From Bacillota bacterium (GTDB lineage Bacteria; Bacillota; Clostridia; Lachnospirales; Lachnospiraceae): a DNA stretch of 64,000 nucleotides. Position numbers and translations under genes: made by a program. The stretch covers positions 558,001-622,000 of the forward strand of contig JAEWQV010000010.1 of NCBI GenBank assembly GCA_023399055.1, written 5' to 3'. The number at the start of each line of letters is the position of its first letter. Position 1 is the stretch's first letter. The notes beneath the pieces are model-generated. The model worked only from the letters and a program-made list of their open reading frames with translations. It searched no databases and was not told where the DNA came from. Shown here in pieces: positions 37,084-45,896 of the stretch.

Positions 37084-37158
37084 ATTTATATTATGCAGAA
37101 TACATTTGTGGTATTCATTTTAGCTTTATTATGTTTTTAATTATTAAAATATTAAGGT

Positions 37159-37776
37159 CTAGATAAAGTACTCTATATTCTCCATCGTAATACGTGTTGT
37201 AGTATTATATAACAGTACACATTCACGCCCATCTCTTTTTCCAAGTGCATAATGTCCTGAACCTTCCCCATTGAGTATATGATGCTTAACTTTACGATTC
37301 ATTCTTGTTGGCTGGTCTTTTACCATAATAATCCCCTCGTCGGTAAATGGTTTAATTCTATAGTAAGGATCAAATAAATATACATATTCTTTATCAATGC
37401 CAGTCAATAACACATAATGCCAGCACCCCAGCATAACACGTGCAACTACCACGCCACCCTGGCCCAGGCATACTGCAATTTTACTATTTTGACTAATTTG
37501 AATTTCATCCCCCTGCAGAACCTCTGCTTCAATTGGCCACTTTTTTACCTTTCCGAACTGATTAAGCCAATTGGAAAGAAACATCATCGCCATACCTGTC
37601 GTGCCACTTTTATAGGCTTCTCCCTTTTTATTATAACTGTCCAAGCTATAAAGCATTATGCTTTTAATAACATCCGGGGATATATCTTTTCTATGAAATA
37701 AATAATTGACTGCATTTAGCATCGAGGTTGGTCCGCAGTCATATTCCGTTGATTGATAGGCTAATGGATTCTTCAT
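37159..37776 (-). CDS. C39-like cysteine peptidase, stand-alone
   Basis: 205 aa. C14 in STEYDCGPTSMLNAVNYL, H120 in LGCWHYVLLTGID and D136 in YLFDPYYR form a papain-like C39 triad. Unlike bacteriocin-processing transporters there is no membrane or ABC domain, and no signal peptide. N-terminal sequence up to the Cys is short, so the domain is nearly the whole protein. No precursor peptide with a double-glycine leader was seen beside it. Role unknown. Confidence 0.78.
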   Translation of the reverse strand: MKNPLAYQSTEYDCGPTSMLNAVNYLFHRKDISPDVIKSIMLYSLDSYNKKGEAYKSGTTGMAMMFLSNWLNQFGKVKKWPIEAEVLQGDEIQISQNSKIAVCLGQGGVVVARVMLGCWHYVLLTGIDKEYVYLFDPYYRIKPFTDEGIIMVKDQPTRMNRKVKHHILNGEGSGHYALGKRDGRECVLLYNTTTRITMENIEYFI

Positions 37777-37963
37777 CTAGCACCTCACTTGTCAATTTAT
37801 CATCTCATAACATATATTACATATTTGTTTTATATATTATGTTGGTTTTCGTATTTTGTCAACTTGTATTCAGTTGGTAACTTTAAGATAATTCGACGAA
37901 ATACTACCTTATAGATATTACAACAATTTTTGAGATTTTACCACAGAAAATATAGAAGATTTA
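37777..37963. other. AT-rich spacer upstream of the C39 gene
   Basis: Contains the presumed minus-strand promoter of the C39 gene. Nothing else could be recognised. Confidence 0.4.
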
Positions 37964-38097
37964 TAACAGTTCCTCCCTCCAAGTTTTGATAGGATATGTA
38001 AGAAAGCTTTCTTATGAATATATATTGTATGAAATATTTGTAAGAGCCTTCTACCTAAGTGAGATATAGCGAAATAGAACTTATGGCTGAACTGTTA
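37964..38097. repeat. Intergenic inverted-repeat element, copy 3 (134 nt, degenerate)
   Basis: Ends TAACAGTT and AACTGTTA. The core has AAGAAAGCTTTCTT and ATATATATTG, then CCTAAGTGAGATATAGCGAA and CTTATGGCTG, in the same order as the copies at 9858 and 20441. More diverged than those. Confidence 0.65.
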
Positions 38098-38244
38098 CGG
38101 CATACTCGCATATTTTGCATTTTTTTCTAATGATGCTTGAAAATTAAAAACCGTTATATTATAATTCTATAAATTATACTTATACGGTATGTATAGTATT
38201 ATTTAGTTCCTCCCCCAAACAAGTCTGATTACTCCACTCCCCTG

Positions 38245-38290
38245 CCTGGCTTCAAGTAATTCCAGGTAATATTGTTGGTTTTGGTATAAT
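38245..38290 (+). promoter_or_regulatory. Probable promoter of the metC-like gene with small hairpin
   Basis: An extended -10, TGGTATAAT (38282-38290), lies 45 nt before the ATG. No good -35 is present. In its place is a hairpin CCTGG (38245-38249) with CCAGG (38262-38266), possibly an activator or repressor site. No S-box or T-box was found between 38098 and 38334. Confidence 0.5.
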
Positions 38291-38334
38291 GTATAAAGAT
38301 TGTTTTGTAATCACTAGGAAAGAAGGTTAATTAC

Positions 38335-39483
38335 ATGAAATATCATTTTAACACAAAATGCATCCATGGTAACAATGAAAAGAGAACTACCGATAATACC
38401 GGAGCAATCAGTTTTCCTATCTATCAGAGTGCGACCTTTGCTCATCCAGATGTAGGACAAAGTACAGGCTACGACTATTCCAGATCACAAAATCCAACCA
38501 GAGAACAGCTTGAAAAAGTTGTGGCATCTTTAGAAGGAGGCGTGGAAGCAGTTGCGTTTTCTTCGGGCATGGCTGCTATGAATGCTCTTATGGAATTATT
38601 CCAACCCGGTGATCATATTATCGCTACCAACGACTTATACGGTGGTACTATTCGACTCTTTAATGCTATTAACTCAAAAAACGGAATCCAGGTCGACTAT
38701 TTGGATACTAATGATGCAGATCAAATTATATCTCATATGAATAGTAATACAAAAGCAATCTATGTAGAGACACCAACGAATCCAATGATGAATGTTACTG
38801 ATTTGCATCAGGCAGCTAAAATCGCAAAGGAACATGGTTTACTATTTATCGTTGACAATACCTTCCTAACTCCTTATTTCCAACATCCCATTACAATCGG
38901 TGCTGATATCATAATGCACAGTGGAACCAAATATCTTGGTGGACATAATGATACCCTTGCTGGTTTTTTGGTCCTTGCAAATGCTGAATTAGCTGAAAAG
39001 ATACGTTATATCAGCAAAACTACCGGCGCCGGACTTCCTGCCTTTGATAGTTGGCTCATCTTAAGAGGTATTAAGACCCTTGCTATACGAATGGAACAAC
39101 AGCAAAAGAATGCCGTTGTGATCGCTGACTGGCTTACAAAACAGGACAAGGTCAAGACTGTCTATTATATCGGACTACCTTCCCATCCTGGTTATGAAAT
39201 AAACAAGAAACAATCCTCAGGCTTCGGTAGTATGATATCCTTTCATGTGGATTGTGAAGCAACTGCCGTAAAACTATTGCAAAAAGTACAGGTAATTCAG
39301 TATGCAGAAAGTCTTGGTGGAGTTGAAAGCCTTATGACTTATCCTATGTTACAGACGCATGCGGATCTATCCGAGCTGGAAAGAGAAGAAAAAGGAATTA
39401 ACAATAGATTACTTCGCCTTTCTGTGGGAATCGAAGATATTGAGGATTTATTACAGGATTTAGAGCAAGCTTTTCAGGATTAA
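38335..39483 (+). CDS. Trans-sulfuration PLP enzyme (cystathionine gamma-lyase/gamma-synthase family)
   Basis: 382 aa. The PLP lysine is in IMHSGTKYLGGHNDTLAG, with YDYSRSQNPTREQLEK and EGGVEAVAFSSGMAA as further family blocks, and the C-terminal GGVESLMTYPMLQTH, LLRLSVGIEDIEDL. The family includes MetB, MetC and CGL; residues alone do not settle which. A malY/patB-like lyase follows in the same direction, so sulfur amino acid interconversion is the likely role. Its last seven codons, stop included, form the first unit of a 21-bp tandem repeat. Confidence 0.9.
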   Translation: MKYHFNTKCIHGNNEKRTTDNTGAISFPIYQSATFAHPDVGQSTGYDYSRSQNPTREQLEKVVASLEGGVEAVAFSSGMAAMNALMELFQPGDHIIATNDLYGGTIRLFNAINSKNGIQVDYLDTNDADQIISHMNSNTKAIYVETPTNPMMNVTDLHQAAKIAKEHGLLFIVDNTFLTPYFQHPITIGADIIMHSGTKYLGGHNDTLAGFLVLANAELAEKIRYISKTTGAGLPAFDSWLILRGIKTLAIRMEQQQKNAVVIADWLTKQDKVKTVYYIGLPSHPGYEINKKQSSGFGSMISFHVDCEATAVKLLQKVQVIQYAESLGGVESLMTYPMLQTHADLSELEREEKGINNRLLRLSVGIEDIEDLLQDLEQAFQD

Positions 39484-39567
39484 GAACAAGCTTATCAAGA
39501 TTAAGAGCAAACTTATCAAGATTAAGAACAAACTTATCAAGATTAAGAGCAAACTTATTAAGATTAA
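39463..39567 (+). repeat. Five tandem 21-bp units that duplicate the end of the metC-like gene
   Basis: Unit 1 (39463-39483) is coding and ends with the stop TAA, encoding EQAFQD-stop. Units 2-5 start at 39484, 39505, 39526 and 39547, each a near copy (GAGCAAACTTATCAAGAT then TAA), so every unit carries an in-frame stop in the same phase. Differences between copies are few, suggesting recent slippage. Confidence 0.9.
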
Positions 39568-39656
39568 TTGTACTGGAATAAGTCACCTCATAATTGTAAC
39601 GTTATCTCACCTTACCTTAAGCGTAAACATATCTCATAACAGATTGGAGTCATCTA

Positions 39657-40832
39657 ATGGTATATGATTTTAATAATATAATTGATCGAAAGAATACAAA
39701 TTCTATTAAATATGATTTTGCAGTGGAACGTGGTAAACCCTCTGACATCCTACCTCTTTGGGTAGCAGATATGGATTTCCAGGCTCCTACTGAAGTTTTA
39801 AGTGCTATCCAAAATGCCGTTGCCCATGGTATCTTCGGCTACAGTGATGTAAAGAAAGACTATTTTGAAGTAGTACATGATTGGTTCTACAAACATTTTA
39901 ATTGGGACATCGAAGAACAGTGGTTGGTGAAAACACCTGGAGTTGTATTCGCACTGACCTTGGCAATCCGTGCCTTTACTCAGGAAGGTGATGGTGTATT
40001 AATTCAACGTCCTGTATACTATCCATTTTCAGAATCCATCTTAACAAATAATCGACGTATTGTTGTAAATCCCCTTATTTATGAGGATGGGGTATATAAA
40101 ATGGACTTTGAGGATTTTGAACAAAAGATAATTGAAGAAAAGATAAAACTCTTCATTTTGTGCAATCCGCAAAATCCAGTTGGTCGTGTATGGTCAAAGG
40201 ATGAATTAATCCAGCTCGGAGAAATCTGTTTAAAACATAAGGTTCTTGTTGTCTCAGATGAAATTCACTGTGACTTTACTTATCCCAGTTATCAGCATCA
40301 TATTTTCGCCAGTTTGTCAGAGGAATTTGCTGATAATTCCATTGTATGCACCGCACCTAGTAAAACATTTAATTTAGCTGGATTACAAGTTTCAAATATA
40401 TTTATTAAGAATGATACCATTCGCAGTAAATATAGGAAGGAATTAAAATCCAGTGGTTACAGCCAGTGTAACACACTTGGACTCGTAGCCAGCAAGGCAG
40501 CGTATGAATACGGAGAAACTTGGTTAAATGAGTTAAAAGAATATCTATTTGAAAATCTTAATTATGTTAGAAACTTTATAAAAACTAATCTGCCAAAGGT
40601 TAAATTAATTGAGCCAGAGGGAACCTATTTGGTATGGCTGGACTTTAATGCATTAGGCTTAGATAGAAAACAGATGGAACAGCTGATTGTTCATTCTGCT
40701 AAACTGTGGCTCGATGCTGGGCATATCTTTGGACCAGAAGGAGAAGGCTTTGAGCGAATTAATATTGCTTGCCCACGAGAGATTTTACAACAAGCCTTGG
40801 AACAGTTGAAGATGGCTGTAGATGAACTATAA
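39657..40832 (+). CDS. MalY/PatB-family C-S lyase (cystathionine beta-lyase type)
   Basis: 391 aa fold-type I PLP enzyme. Early LPLWVADMDFQAPTEVL and GIFGYSD, mid ILCNPQNPVGRVWSKDEL and SDEIHCDF, PLP lysine in CTAPSKTFNLAGLQVSN, late RINIACPREIL. This is the PatB/MalY group that cleaves cystathionine or cysteine to ammonia, pyruvate and a thiol. It lies 173 nt after the other PLP gene, across the tandem repeat. Confidence 0.93.
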   Translation: MVYDFNNIIDRKNTNSIKYDFAVERGKPSDILPLWVADMDFQAPTEVLSAIQNAVAHGIFGYSDVKKDYFEVVHDWFYKHFNWDIEEQWLVKTPGVVFALTLAIRAFTQEGDGVLIQRPVYYPFSESILTNNRRIVVNPLIYEDGVYKMDFEDFEQKIIEEKIKLFILCNPQNPVGRVWSKDELIQLGEICLKHKVLVVSDEIHCDFTYPSYQHHIFASLSEEFADNSIVCTAPSKTFNLAGLQVSNIFIKNDTIRSKYRKELKSSGYSQCNTLGLVASKAAYEYGETWLNELKEYLFENLNYVRNFIKTNLPKVKLIEPEGTYLVWLDFNALGLDRKQMEQLIVHSAKLWLDAGHIFGPEGEGFERINIACPREILQQALEQLKMAVDEL

Positions 40833-40843
40833 TAATGTAATGC

Positions 40844-40876
40844 AAAACAACGTCAACTTACGGGCGTTGTTTTTTT
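40844..40876 (+). terminator. Terminator after the malY-like gene
   Basis: AAAACAACG pairs with CGTTGTTTT and is followed by TTTTC, 12 nt past the stop. A classical intrinsic terminator. Confidence 0.85.
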
Positions 40877-40893
40877 CTTGTTATATCAATAAA

Positions 40894-40962
40894 CAGAGTG
40901 TTAATTACGTATGGCATGCTCGAGCATAATGTTCGCTCTTGCCACGAGGAATTAACACTCTG
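40894..40962. terminator. Second hairpin in the convergent region
   Basis: CAGAGTGTTAATT and AATTAACACTCTG are exact complements around about 43 nt that include GGCATGCTCGAGCATAATG and GTTCGCTCTTGCC. It probably terminates the GH31 transcript from the other strand; the interior looks like part of the GCGTTCG-type repeats. Confidence 0.6.
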
Positions 40963-41031
40963 ACCTTTATACTGCTTCTTTATTTTTTATATATATTTCA
41001 CTAAGGCAATCTTACATTTTACCCTCGAATC

Positions 41032-43101
41032 TTATTTTGTATATAATTCTATTTCAAAGCCTTTCTTTGTAAACAAAGGTATTACCTCAAGAGGTGCCGC
41101 TGCTTTTATGGTCTGTCCGCCTTGTACTTCCTCTCCTGTGCAGGCATTTACCCAGGTTACACCTGCCGGCAGATATACATTTCTTTCTCTGATCCCTTCT
41201 TCCATAACTGGTGCCACAAGTATATCAGAACCAAACATATATTGATCGGTTTGCTGCCAGCACGCTGCATCCTCCGGGAATTCAAAGAACATTGTTCTCA
41301 TAAGCGGATGACCTTTTACATGCGCTTCTTCCATGAGTTTTCTGGTATATGGGCGAAGACGTTCTCTCATAAACAAGTAGTTGGACATTATCTCATAATT
41401 TTCTTCTCCATAACTCCAAACTTCATTATCCTGACCTGAGGAAAATTGCCTTACATTGTTTCTAAATTCCTCTTTTAGAGGATGGAAGGGAGGACGTTCA
41501 CCATGTAATCTTGTAACCGGACAGAAAACTGCCCATTCAAACCAGCGGATTAATAGTTCCTGGAACTTCTCATCTGTAATGTCACCGCCGATAAAACCTC
41601 CTATATCAGTTGTCCACCAGGGGATACCTGCAAGACCAACATTTAAGCCTGCCTGAAGCTGCTCTCTTAACGCACGGAACGAGGAATGAATATCTCCTGA
41701 CCATACCAAGGCTCCATAGCGTTGGCTGCCTGCCCAGGCACAACGAACCAGATTAACAATTTGATCCATTCCTTCTTCCTGCATACCATCGTAATAAGCT
41801 TTGGAATAAAGAGCGGGGTAGATATTGCTGCAGGATAATGCCGGTCCCAGGTAATAGCGATAAATATCAAAATCATAGGGTCCATATTCCGGTTCTGCTT
41901 CGTCAAGCCAGAAGATACGGATACCTTTCTTGAAATAGTTCTCTTTACAACGTTCCCAGACATACTTTCTAGCTTCCGGATGTGTCGCATCAAAGAAAGC
42001 AGTCTCTCCCATCCAGTTCATATTGATACCAAGGCCTCGGTCAAACTTAACTAACATGCCTTCGGCTGCCATCTTCTCACGGTTTTCAGAGGTTGCGTCA
42101 ATGGTTGGCCATACAGAAACCATAAGTTCAATTCCCAAACTCTTTAACTCCTCAACCATTCCATCTGGGTCCGGCCAATCAATTGGATCAAATTTAAAAT
42201 CTCCCTGCTTTGTCCAGTGGAAGAAATCGATTACAATAACATCCATGGGAAGACCACGTCGTTTATGCTCTCTTGCAACCGCAAGCAGCTCCTCCTGATT
42301 GCGATAACGGAGCTTGCACTGCCAAAACCCAAGTCCATATTCCGGCATCATCGGTGCTTTACCCGTTACCTCTGCATACTGTGCCACAATCTCTGCCGGA
42401 GTCGACCCTGCGGTTATCCAGTAATCCATCTTCTTGGTATTTTCAGCAATCCACTCTGTCTTATTTGTTCCAAAACTTGCTGTTCCAATCGCTGGATTAT
42501 TCCACAAATATCCATAACCGCGACTGGATACCATAAAGGGTACACTTGCCTGTGAATTCCTCTGGGCAAGTTCGAGTACTGCACCTTTCTTATCAAGATT
42601 ACTTTCTTGATATTGACCCATACCAAATATCTTCTCACCCTCGAATGCCTCAAATCTCGCGGTCAGTCGATAATCCGAGGTACCTGTAATAGGCTTCAAT
42701 TCTCTGGCACTGACACCAAGTGGTACTGCATATCGATCAATTCTTGCTCGATTACGCCAATATTCCTGTGTAAGTATCTCACCTTTCTCATTTTCAAAAG
42801 AAAGCCAACCCTCAATATTAAATTTAGCCGTAATCTTACCATTACGAATGCTCGCAACCGTTACCTTTTGAATATGCCCCTCTGGATTTGTCCGATACCA
42901 GGGCTCCAAAACCTCAACCTCTTCAATTGCTATCTCTGCATTAATAGGTATAATCTGCTCGGTTAATGCCCAATCCTTCTGGTCCATGAACGCTTCTTTT
43001 GTCATTCGAACTCGAAGAGAATTTTCACCCCAGGGTTCAATCCAAAGAACTGCCTCTCCTTGATAGCAAATAAGTCTATTCCCGTTAATCTCGTATCTCA
43101 T
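41032..43101 (-). CDS. GH31 glycosidase, probable alpha-xylosidase
   Basis: 689 aa. Nucleophile D400 in GIRIFWLDEAEPEYGP and acid/base D470 in ALVWSGDIHSSF; active-site VIVIDFFHWTKQGDFKFDP also fits GH31. No signal peptide, so it acts on imported oligosaccharides. The adjacent GH74 gene argues for alpha-xylosidase on xyloglucan oligosaccharides over alpha-glucosidase (inference). An inverted-repeat element sits between the two genes. Confidence 0.88.
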   Translation of the reverse strand: MRYEINGNRLICYQGEAVLWIEPWGENSLRVRMTKEAFMDQKDWALTEQIIPINAEIAIEEVEVLEPWYRTNPEGHIQKVTVASIRNGKITAKFNIEGWLSFENEKGEILTQEYWRNRARIDRYAVPLGVSARELKPITGTSDYRLTARFEAFEGEKIFGMGQYQESNLDKKGAVLELAQRNSQASVPFMVSSRGYGYLWNNPAIGTASFGTNKTEWIAENTKKMDYWITAGSTPAEIVAQYAEVTGKAPMMPEYGLGFWQCKLRYRNQEELLAVAREHKRRGLPMDVIVIDFFHWTKQGDFKFDPIDWPDPDGMVEELKSLGIELMVSVWPTIDATSENREKMAAEGMLVKFDRGLGINMNWMGETAFFDATHPEARKYVWERCKENYFKKGIRIFWLDEAEPEYGPYDFDIYRYYLGPALSCSNIYPALYSKAYYDGMQEEGMDQIVNLVRCAWAGSQRYGALVWSGDIHSSFRALREQLQAGLNVGLAGIPWWTTDIGGFIGGDITDEKFQELLIRWFEWAVFCPVTRLHGERPPFHPLKEEFRNNVRQFSSGQDNEVWSYGEENYEIMSNYLFMRERLRPYTRKLMEEAHVKGHPLMRTMFFEFPEDAACWQQTDQYMFGSDILVAPVMEEGIRERNVYLPAGVTWVNACTGEEVQGGQTIKAAAPLEVIPLFTKKGFEIELYTK

Positions 43102-43129
43102 ATATACCTCTTTCTTTCTATTTTAAACT

Positions 43130-43268
43130 ATAGCTGTTCAGAACCAAGCTGGATAACAATAAATTGGTCATAAAAGCTTGCTTTCTAAGGATAATTTATT
43201 ATCCTTGTTTGGTGAGAACCAATCAGTAAGGAAACCGCAGGCTTTCGAGCTTGGTTCGGAATAGTTAC
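43130..43268. repeat. Intergenic inverted-repeat element, variant B copy 2 (139 nt)
   Basis: Left CTGTTCAGAACCAAGC and right GCTTGGTTCGGAATAGTTAC match the ends of 24614-24718. The interior contains AAAGCTTGCTTTCTAAGGAT followed by a hairpin AAGGATAATTTATTATCCTT. It separates the GH74 and GH31 genes. Confidence 0.75.
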
Positions 43269-43319
43269 ATAAAACTTTATTATTTTAGATTATCGTAAGT
43301 CATATAGACCAATACTTTG

Positions 43320-45704
43320 TTAATTTGCACTCTCTGTTGGTTCTCCCCACAGAACTCCTCTGGACCCTGTGGCAAGATAAAAACGCCCAAAGCAACGTGG
43401 GTCACCTGCAATACTTCTGATATCTCCAAACATCTGCTTGTTGGTATTAATTCTCTGCCAGGTTTCTCCTTCATTTATAGATCTATAAAATCCATATACA
43501 TCATCAATTATTCCATTCACATAAAGTGTGTTATATAAACTCTCTGGTGCTGCCTTTCCCATTCCTTGACGGAAAATAACATCCTTCTCCTTACTAATAC
43601 GAATGAATTCAGCTGTTCGCTTTCTCTTATCAAAGATAAGTTTCCATAGTCCACCTTCACCTAAAGAAATCCACGCTACACCTGTTTTTCCAGCTTCCAT
43701 TCGTATCTCAACAGACATTTTTCCGTCAATCCCAGCTAATTCAAGCTTTGGGAAATTATCTGGTACCTTAACCTGATAAAAGGTTCTCGCATTATCCGTA
43801 CTGATATACATACAGGATTCTTCACCAAATCCATAGAATACCTCTGAGTCAACACGATCAGAAAATACTTTAAGCGTTTGTTTGTCTCCTGTTAGCAACT
43901 TACCTTGAAGATCATAAATACGAGACTGCTGCCAAGTTTTACCCAAATCCTCTGTGAAAACCACTGCCTCCATTGGCAAGGAGAATCTTTCCCCCACGCA
44001 CCAGACAAGTGTCCTGCCATCAGAGGAAATTGCGGTCCAACCAGAATTGGTATTGGGCTTCCTGATTTCATCAATCAGCTTATCAATACGCTTACTAATG
44101 CCATATGGATCTGAAAGTCTACGAAAAGTCTTGCATTGGTCCTCGGACCAAATCAAACCTCCAGTTGTTTTACCAATCCAATTGCCTCTGGCACAAACAG
44201 CAACAAATCTTGGTTCCGCATCAGGATAATCTGCACAAAGACAGGTAATATATCGATGATGGTTTTCGTCAGCAAAAGAATTTTCCGCAGGTTTGGTTAA
44301 ATCGGTAAATGCAAATGCTCCCAAGTCACCAATAATATCAATTAGCTTAACATCACCCTTTGGAGGGCTATATACATTTAAATGTACGGTTTCCTCTAAC
44401 CCTTTGCAGCTTGGTGCCCAGTGAACAGTTCTATCACTTTTACTATTTAATAAATCGCTGGTTGCAAAAATCCCTGTACCCGTATTAAAGAATACTTGCT
44501 CAGAACAAAATGGATTTATTTTAATATCTGACATCCAATGGATCAAGCTATCGTTATTGTTATACTCTGGTTTCATATAAGGCACTTGCCCGAAGTCAAT
44601 TTCCCCTATACTTAAACGGTATAAAACGGGTTTCCAATGTACCCCATAATCCTCTGAAAATAAAATCGCATCCCCTTTTTCACAACACTGGGTGGAGCAA
44701 ATCAAATACCCGGAGTTAGCGGTATCTGCGTCAATCCCTCCAAAACCAGCAAAGTTACAAATATCTCCCTCCATAGGTTGTATAAAGGATAAATCCGGTG
44801 TTACAAGTTCATATCCCAGTAACTCTCCTCGTTCCGTTAGTTCATACCGAATAATACAACCCTTCTCGCGTCCGCCAGAATCACAAGCGTAGCTGCTCCA
44901 ACCGTGTCCTTCTCTTTCTGTAGCTGCCATTGTAATAAACACATAATTACCGGAGCGTGTAATTCTTTGACCTACAAATCCCGGATAAGCTCCAAAATCC
45001 CCGGCACTAGGTTGTCCAGGCATAATGTGAAAGGTTGTTCCGGCATCTTTAGATAGGTAAAGGCTGGGGCCTCGATAATTGCCTCCGGGTGAATTTTCTT
45101 TTCCAGAGGTTGCAACTATGATGGTCTGACAACGGTCATTTTTAAATGACCTGGGGTCTACCCACACAAAAGCCAGATTTTTCTCAATATTACTTTCCTC
45201 GGTTTTAACCGAAATAGTTTGAAAATGTTCACCATAATCTTCTGATATTAATAGCCCTTCACTTTGTGATCCAAAATAGAGAATACTTGAATTATGTGGA
45301 TCAACTTGAAGCCGTTCCCCCGTCCCTCGTCCAGGAGCATTTCCATGGACGGAAGCAGGCAACGGAAAATATTCAAAATGATCTCCGTAATCTTTTGATC
45401 TGCAGAGGTAGTTCTCCTTAAAATTCCCTGCTACAACATATAACCAGGAGGGGTTAGCAGGATCAAGGGCAATGGAAAGAGGATAACTCTCCCATTTTTC
45501 TAGTGCAGTAACATGATCCATGAGTGAAATCCATTCCTGTTGTTTAAAATCATACCGATAAACACCACCGATATCAGTTCTTGCATATAAAATATCTGCT
45601 TGCTTTGGATGAAAGCAAAATCCTGTTACAAATCCCCCGCCAGGTACGGAAGCATGCCGATATTGGTACGGTATCATATCTATTTGTTTATTTTCTTGCA
45701 TCAT
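43320..45704 (-). CDS. GH74 xyloglucanase-family protein, cytosolic
   Basis: 794 aa from ATG 45704 (MMQENKQID); AGAAAGG lies about 7 nt upstream and an earlier ATG at 45710 is too close. N-terminal VPGGGFVTGFCFHPKQADIL and YARTDIGGVYRYD are signature GH74 blocks, the Asp in RTDIGG being a likely catalytic residue. Repeated SEDYGEHF/SKDAGTTF Asp-box-like motifs fit the two seven-bladed propellers. A second conserved Asp is in LIDIIGDLGAFAFTDL. There is no signal peptide, dockerin or CBM, unlike secreted GH74 enzymes, so it probably trims xyloglucan oligosaccharides inside the cell. Confidence 0.9.
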   Translation of the reverse strand: MMQENKQIDMIPYQYRHASVPGGGFVTGFCFHPKQADILYARTDIGGVYRYDFKQQEWISLMDHVTALEKWESYPLSIALDPANPSWLYVVAGNFKENYLCRSKDYGDHFEYFPLPASVHGNAPGRGTGERLQVDPHNSSILYFGSQSEGLLISEDYGEHFQTISVKTEESNIEKNLAFVWVDPRSFKNDRCQTIIVATSGKENSPGGNYRGPSLYLSKDAGTTFHIMPGQPSAGDFGAYPGFVGQRITRSGNYVFITMAATEREGHGWSSYACDSGGREKGCIIRYELTERGELLGYELVTPDLSFIQPMEGDICNFAGFGGIDADTANSGYLICSTQCCEKGDAILFSEDYGVHWKPVLYRLSIGEIDFGQVPYMKPEYNNNDSLIHWMSDIKINPFCSEQVFFNTGTGIFATSDLLNSKSDRTVHWAPSCKGLEETVHLNVYSPPKGDVKLIDIIGDLGAFAFTDLTKPAENSFADENHHRYITCLCADYPDAEPRFVAVCARGNWIGKTTGGLIWSEDQCKTFRRLSDPYGISKRIDKLIDEIRKPNTNSGWTAISSDGRTLVWCVGERFSLPMEAVVFTEDLGKTWQQSRIYDLQGKLLTGDKQTLKVFSDRVDSEVFYGFGEESCMYISTDNARTFYQVKVPDNFPKLELAGIDGKMSVEIRMEAGKTGVAWISLGEGGLWKLIFDKRKRTAEFIRISKEKDVIFRQGMGKAAPESLYNTLYVNGIIDDVYGFYRSINEGETWQRINTNKQMFGDIRSIAGDPRCFGRFYLATGSRGVLWGEPTESAN

Positions 45705-45825
45705 TACCATGCCTTTCTAATTACCCTGTGACCTCATAATACAAGTGTCACATTTAAATACTCATTTTACTCTCTAAATTCCCATTTCTATAATGCATAC
45801 AAAAATCTTATACCCTTAGTATACA

Positions 45826-45868
45826 AAAAAGCATCATCACTTATAATGGGATAAATGATAATGCTTTT
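45826..45868 (-). terminator. Terminator after the FN3 protein gene
   Basis: AAAAAGCATCATCA pairs with TGATAATGCTTTT around 16 nt; on the minus strand the stem ends in TTTTTTGTATAC. Confidence 0.8.
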
Positions 45869-45896
45869 GTTGTATTCTATGATATTTAATACAAAT

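Noticed and set aside
38098..38334. S-box or T-box before the sulfur amino acid genes
   Set aside because: No conserved GAGGG/GCAACC or T-box core and no terminator before the start codon.
39463..39567. CRISPR array
   Set aside because: The units are contiguous 21-bp repeats with no spacers, and no cas genes are present.
39398..39586. Minus-strand 62-codon frame with repeated NLDKFALNLDK-like peptide
   Set aside because: It is the antisense reading of the 21-bp tandem repeat and the end of the metC-like gene, with no ribosome site.
41122..42966. Several plus-strand frames of 60-119 codons across the GH31 gene
   Set aside because: They lie opposite a well-supported conserved gene and lack ribosome sites and family motifs.
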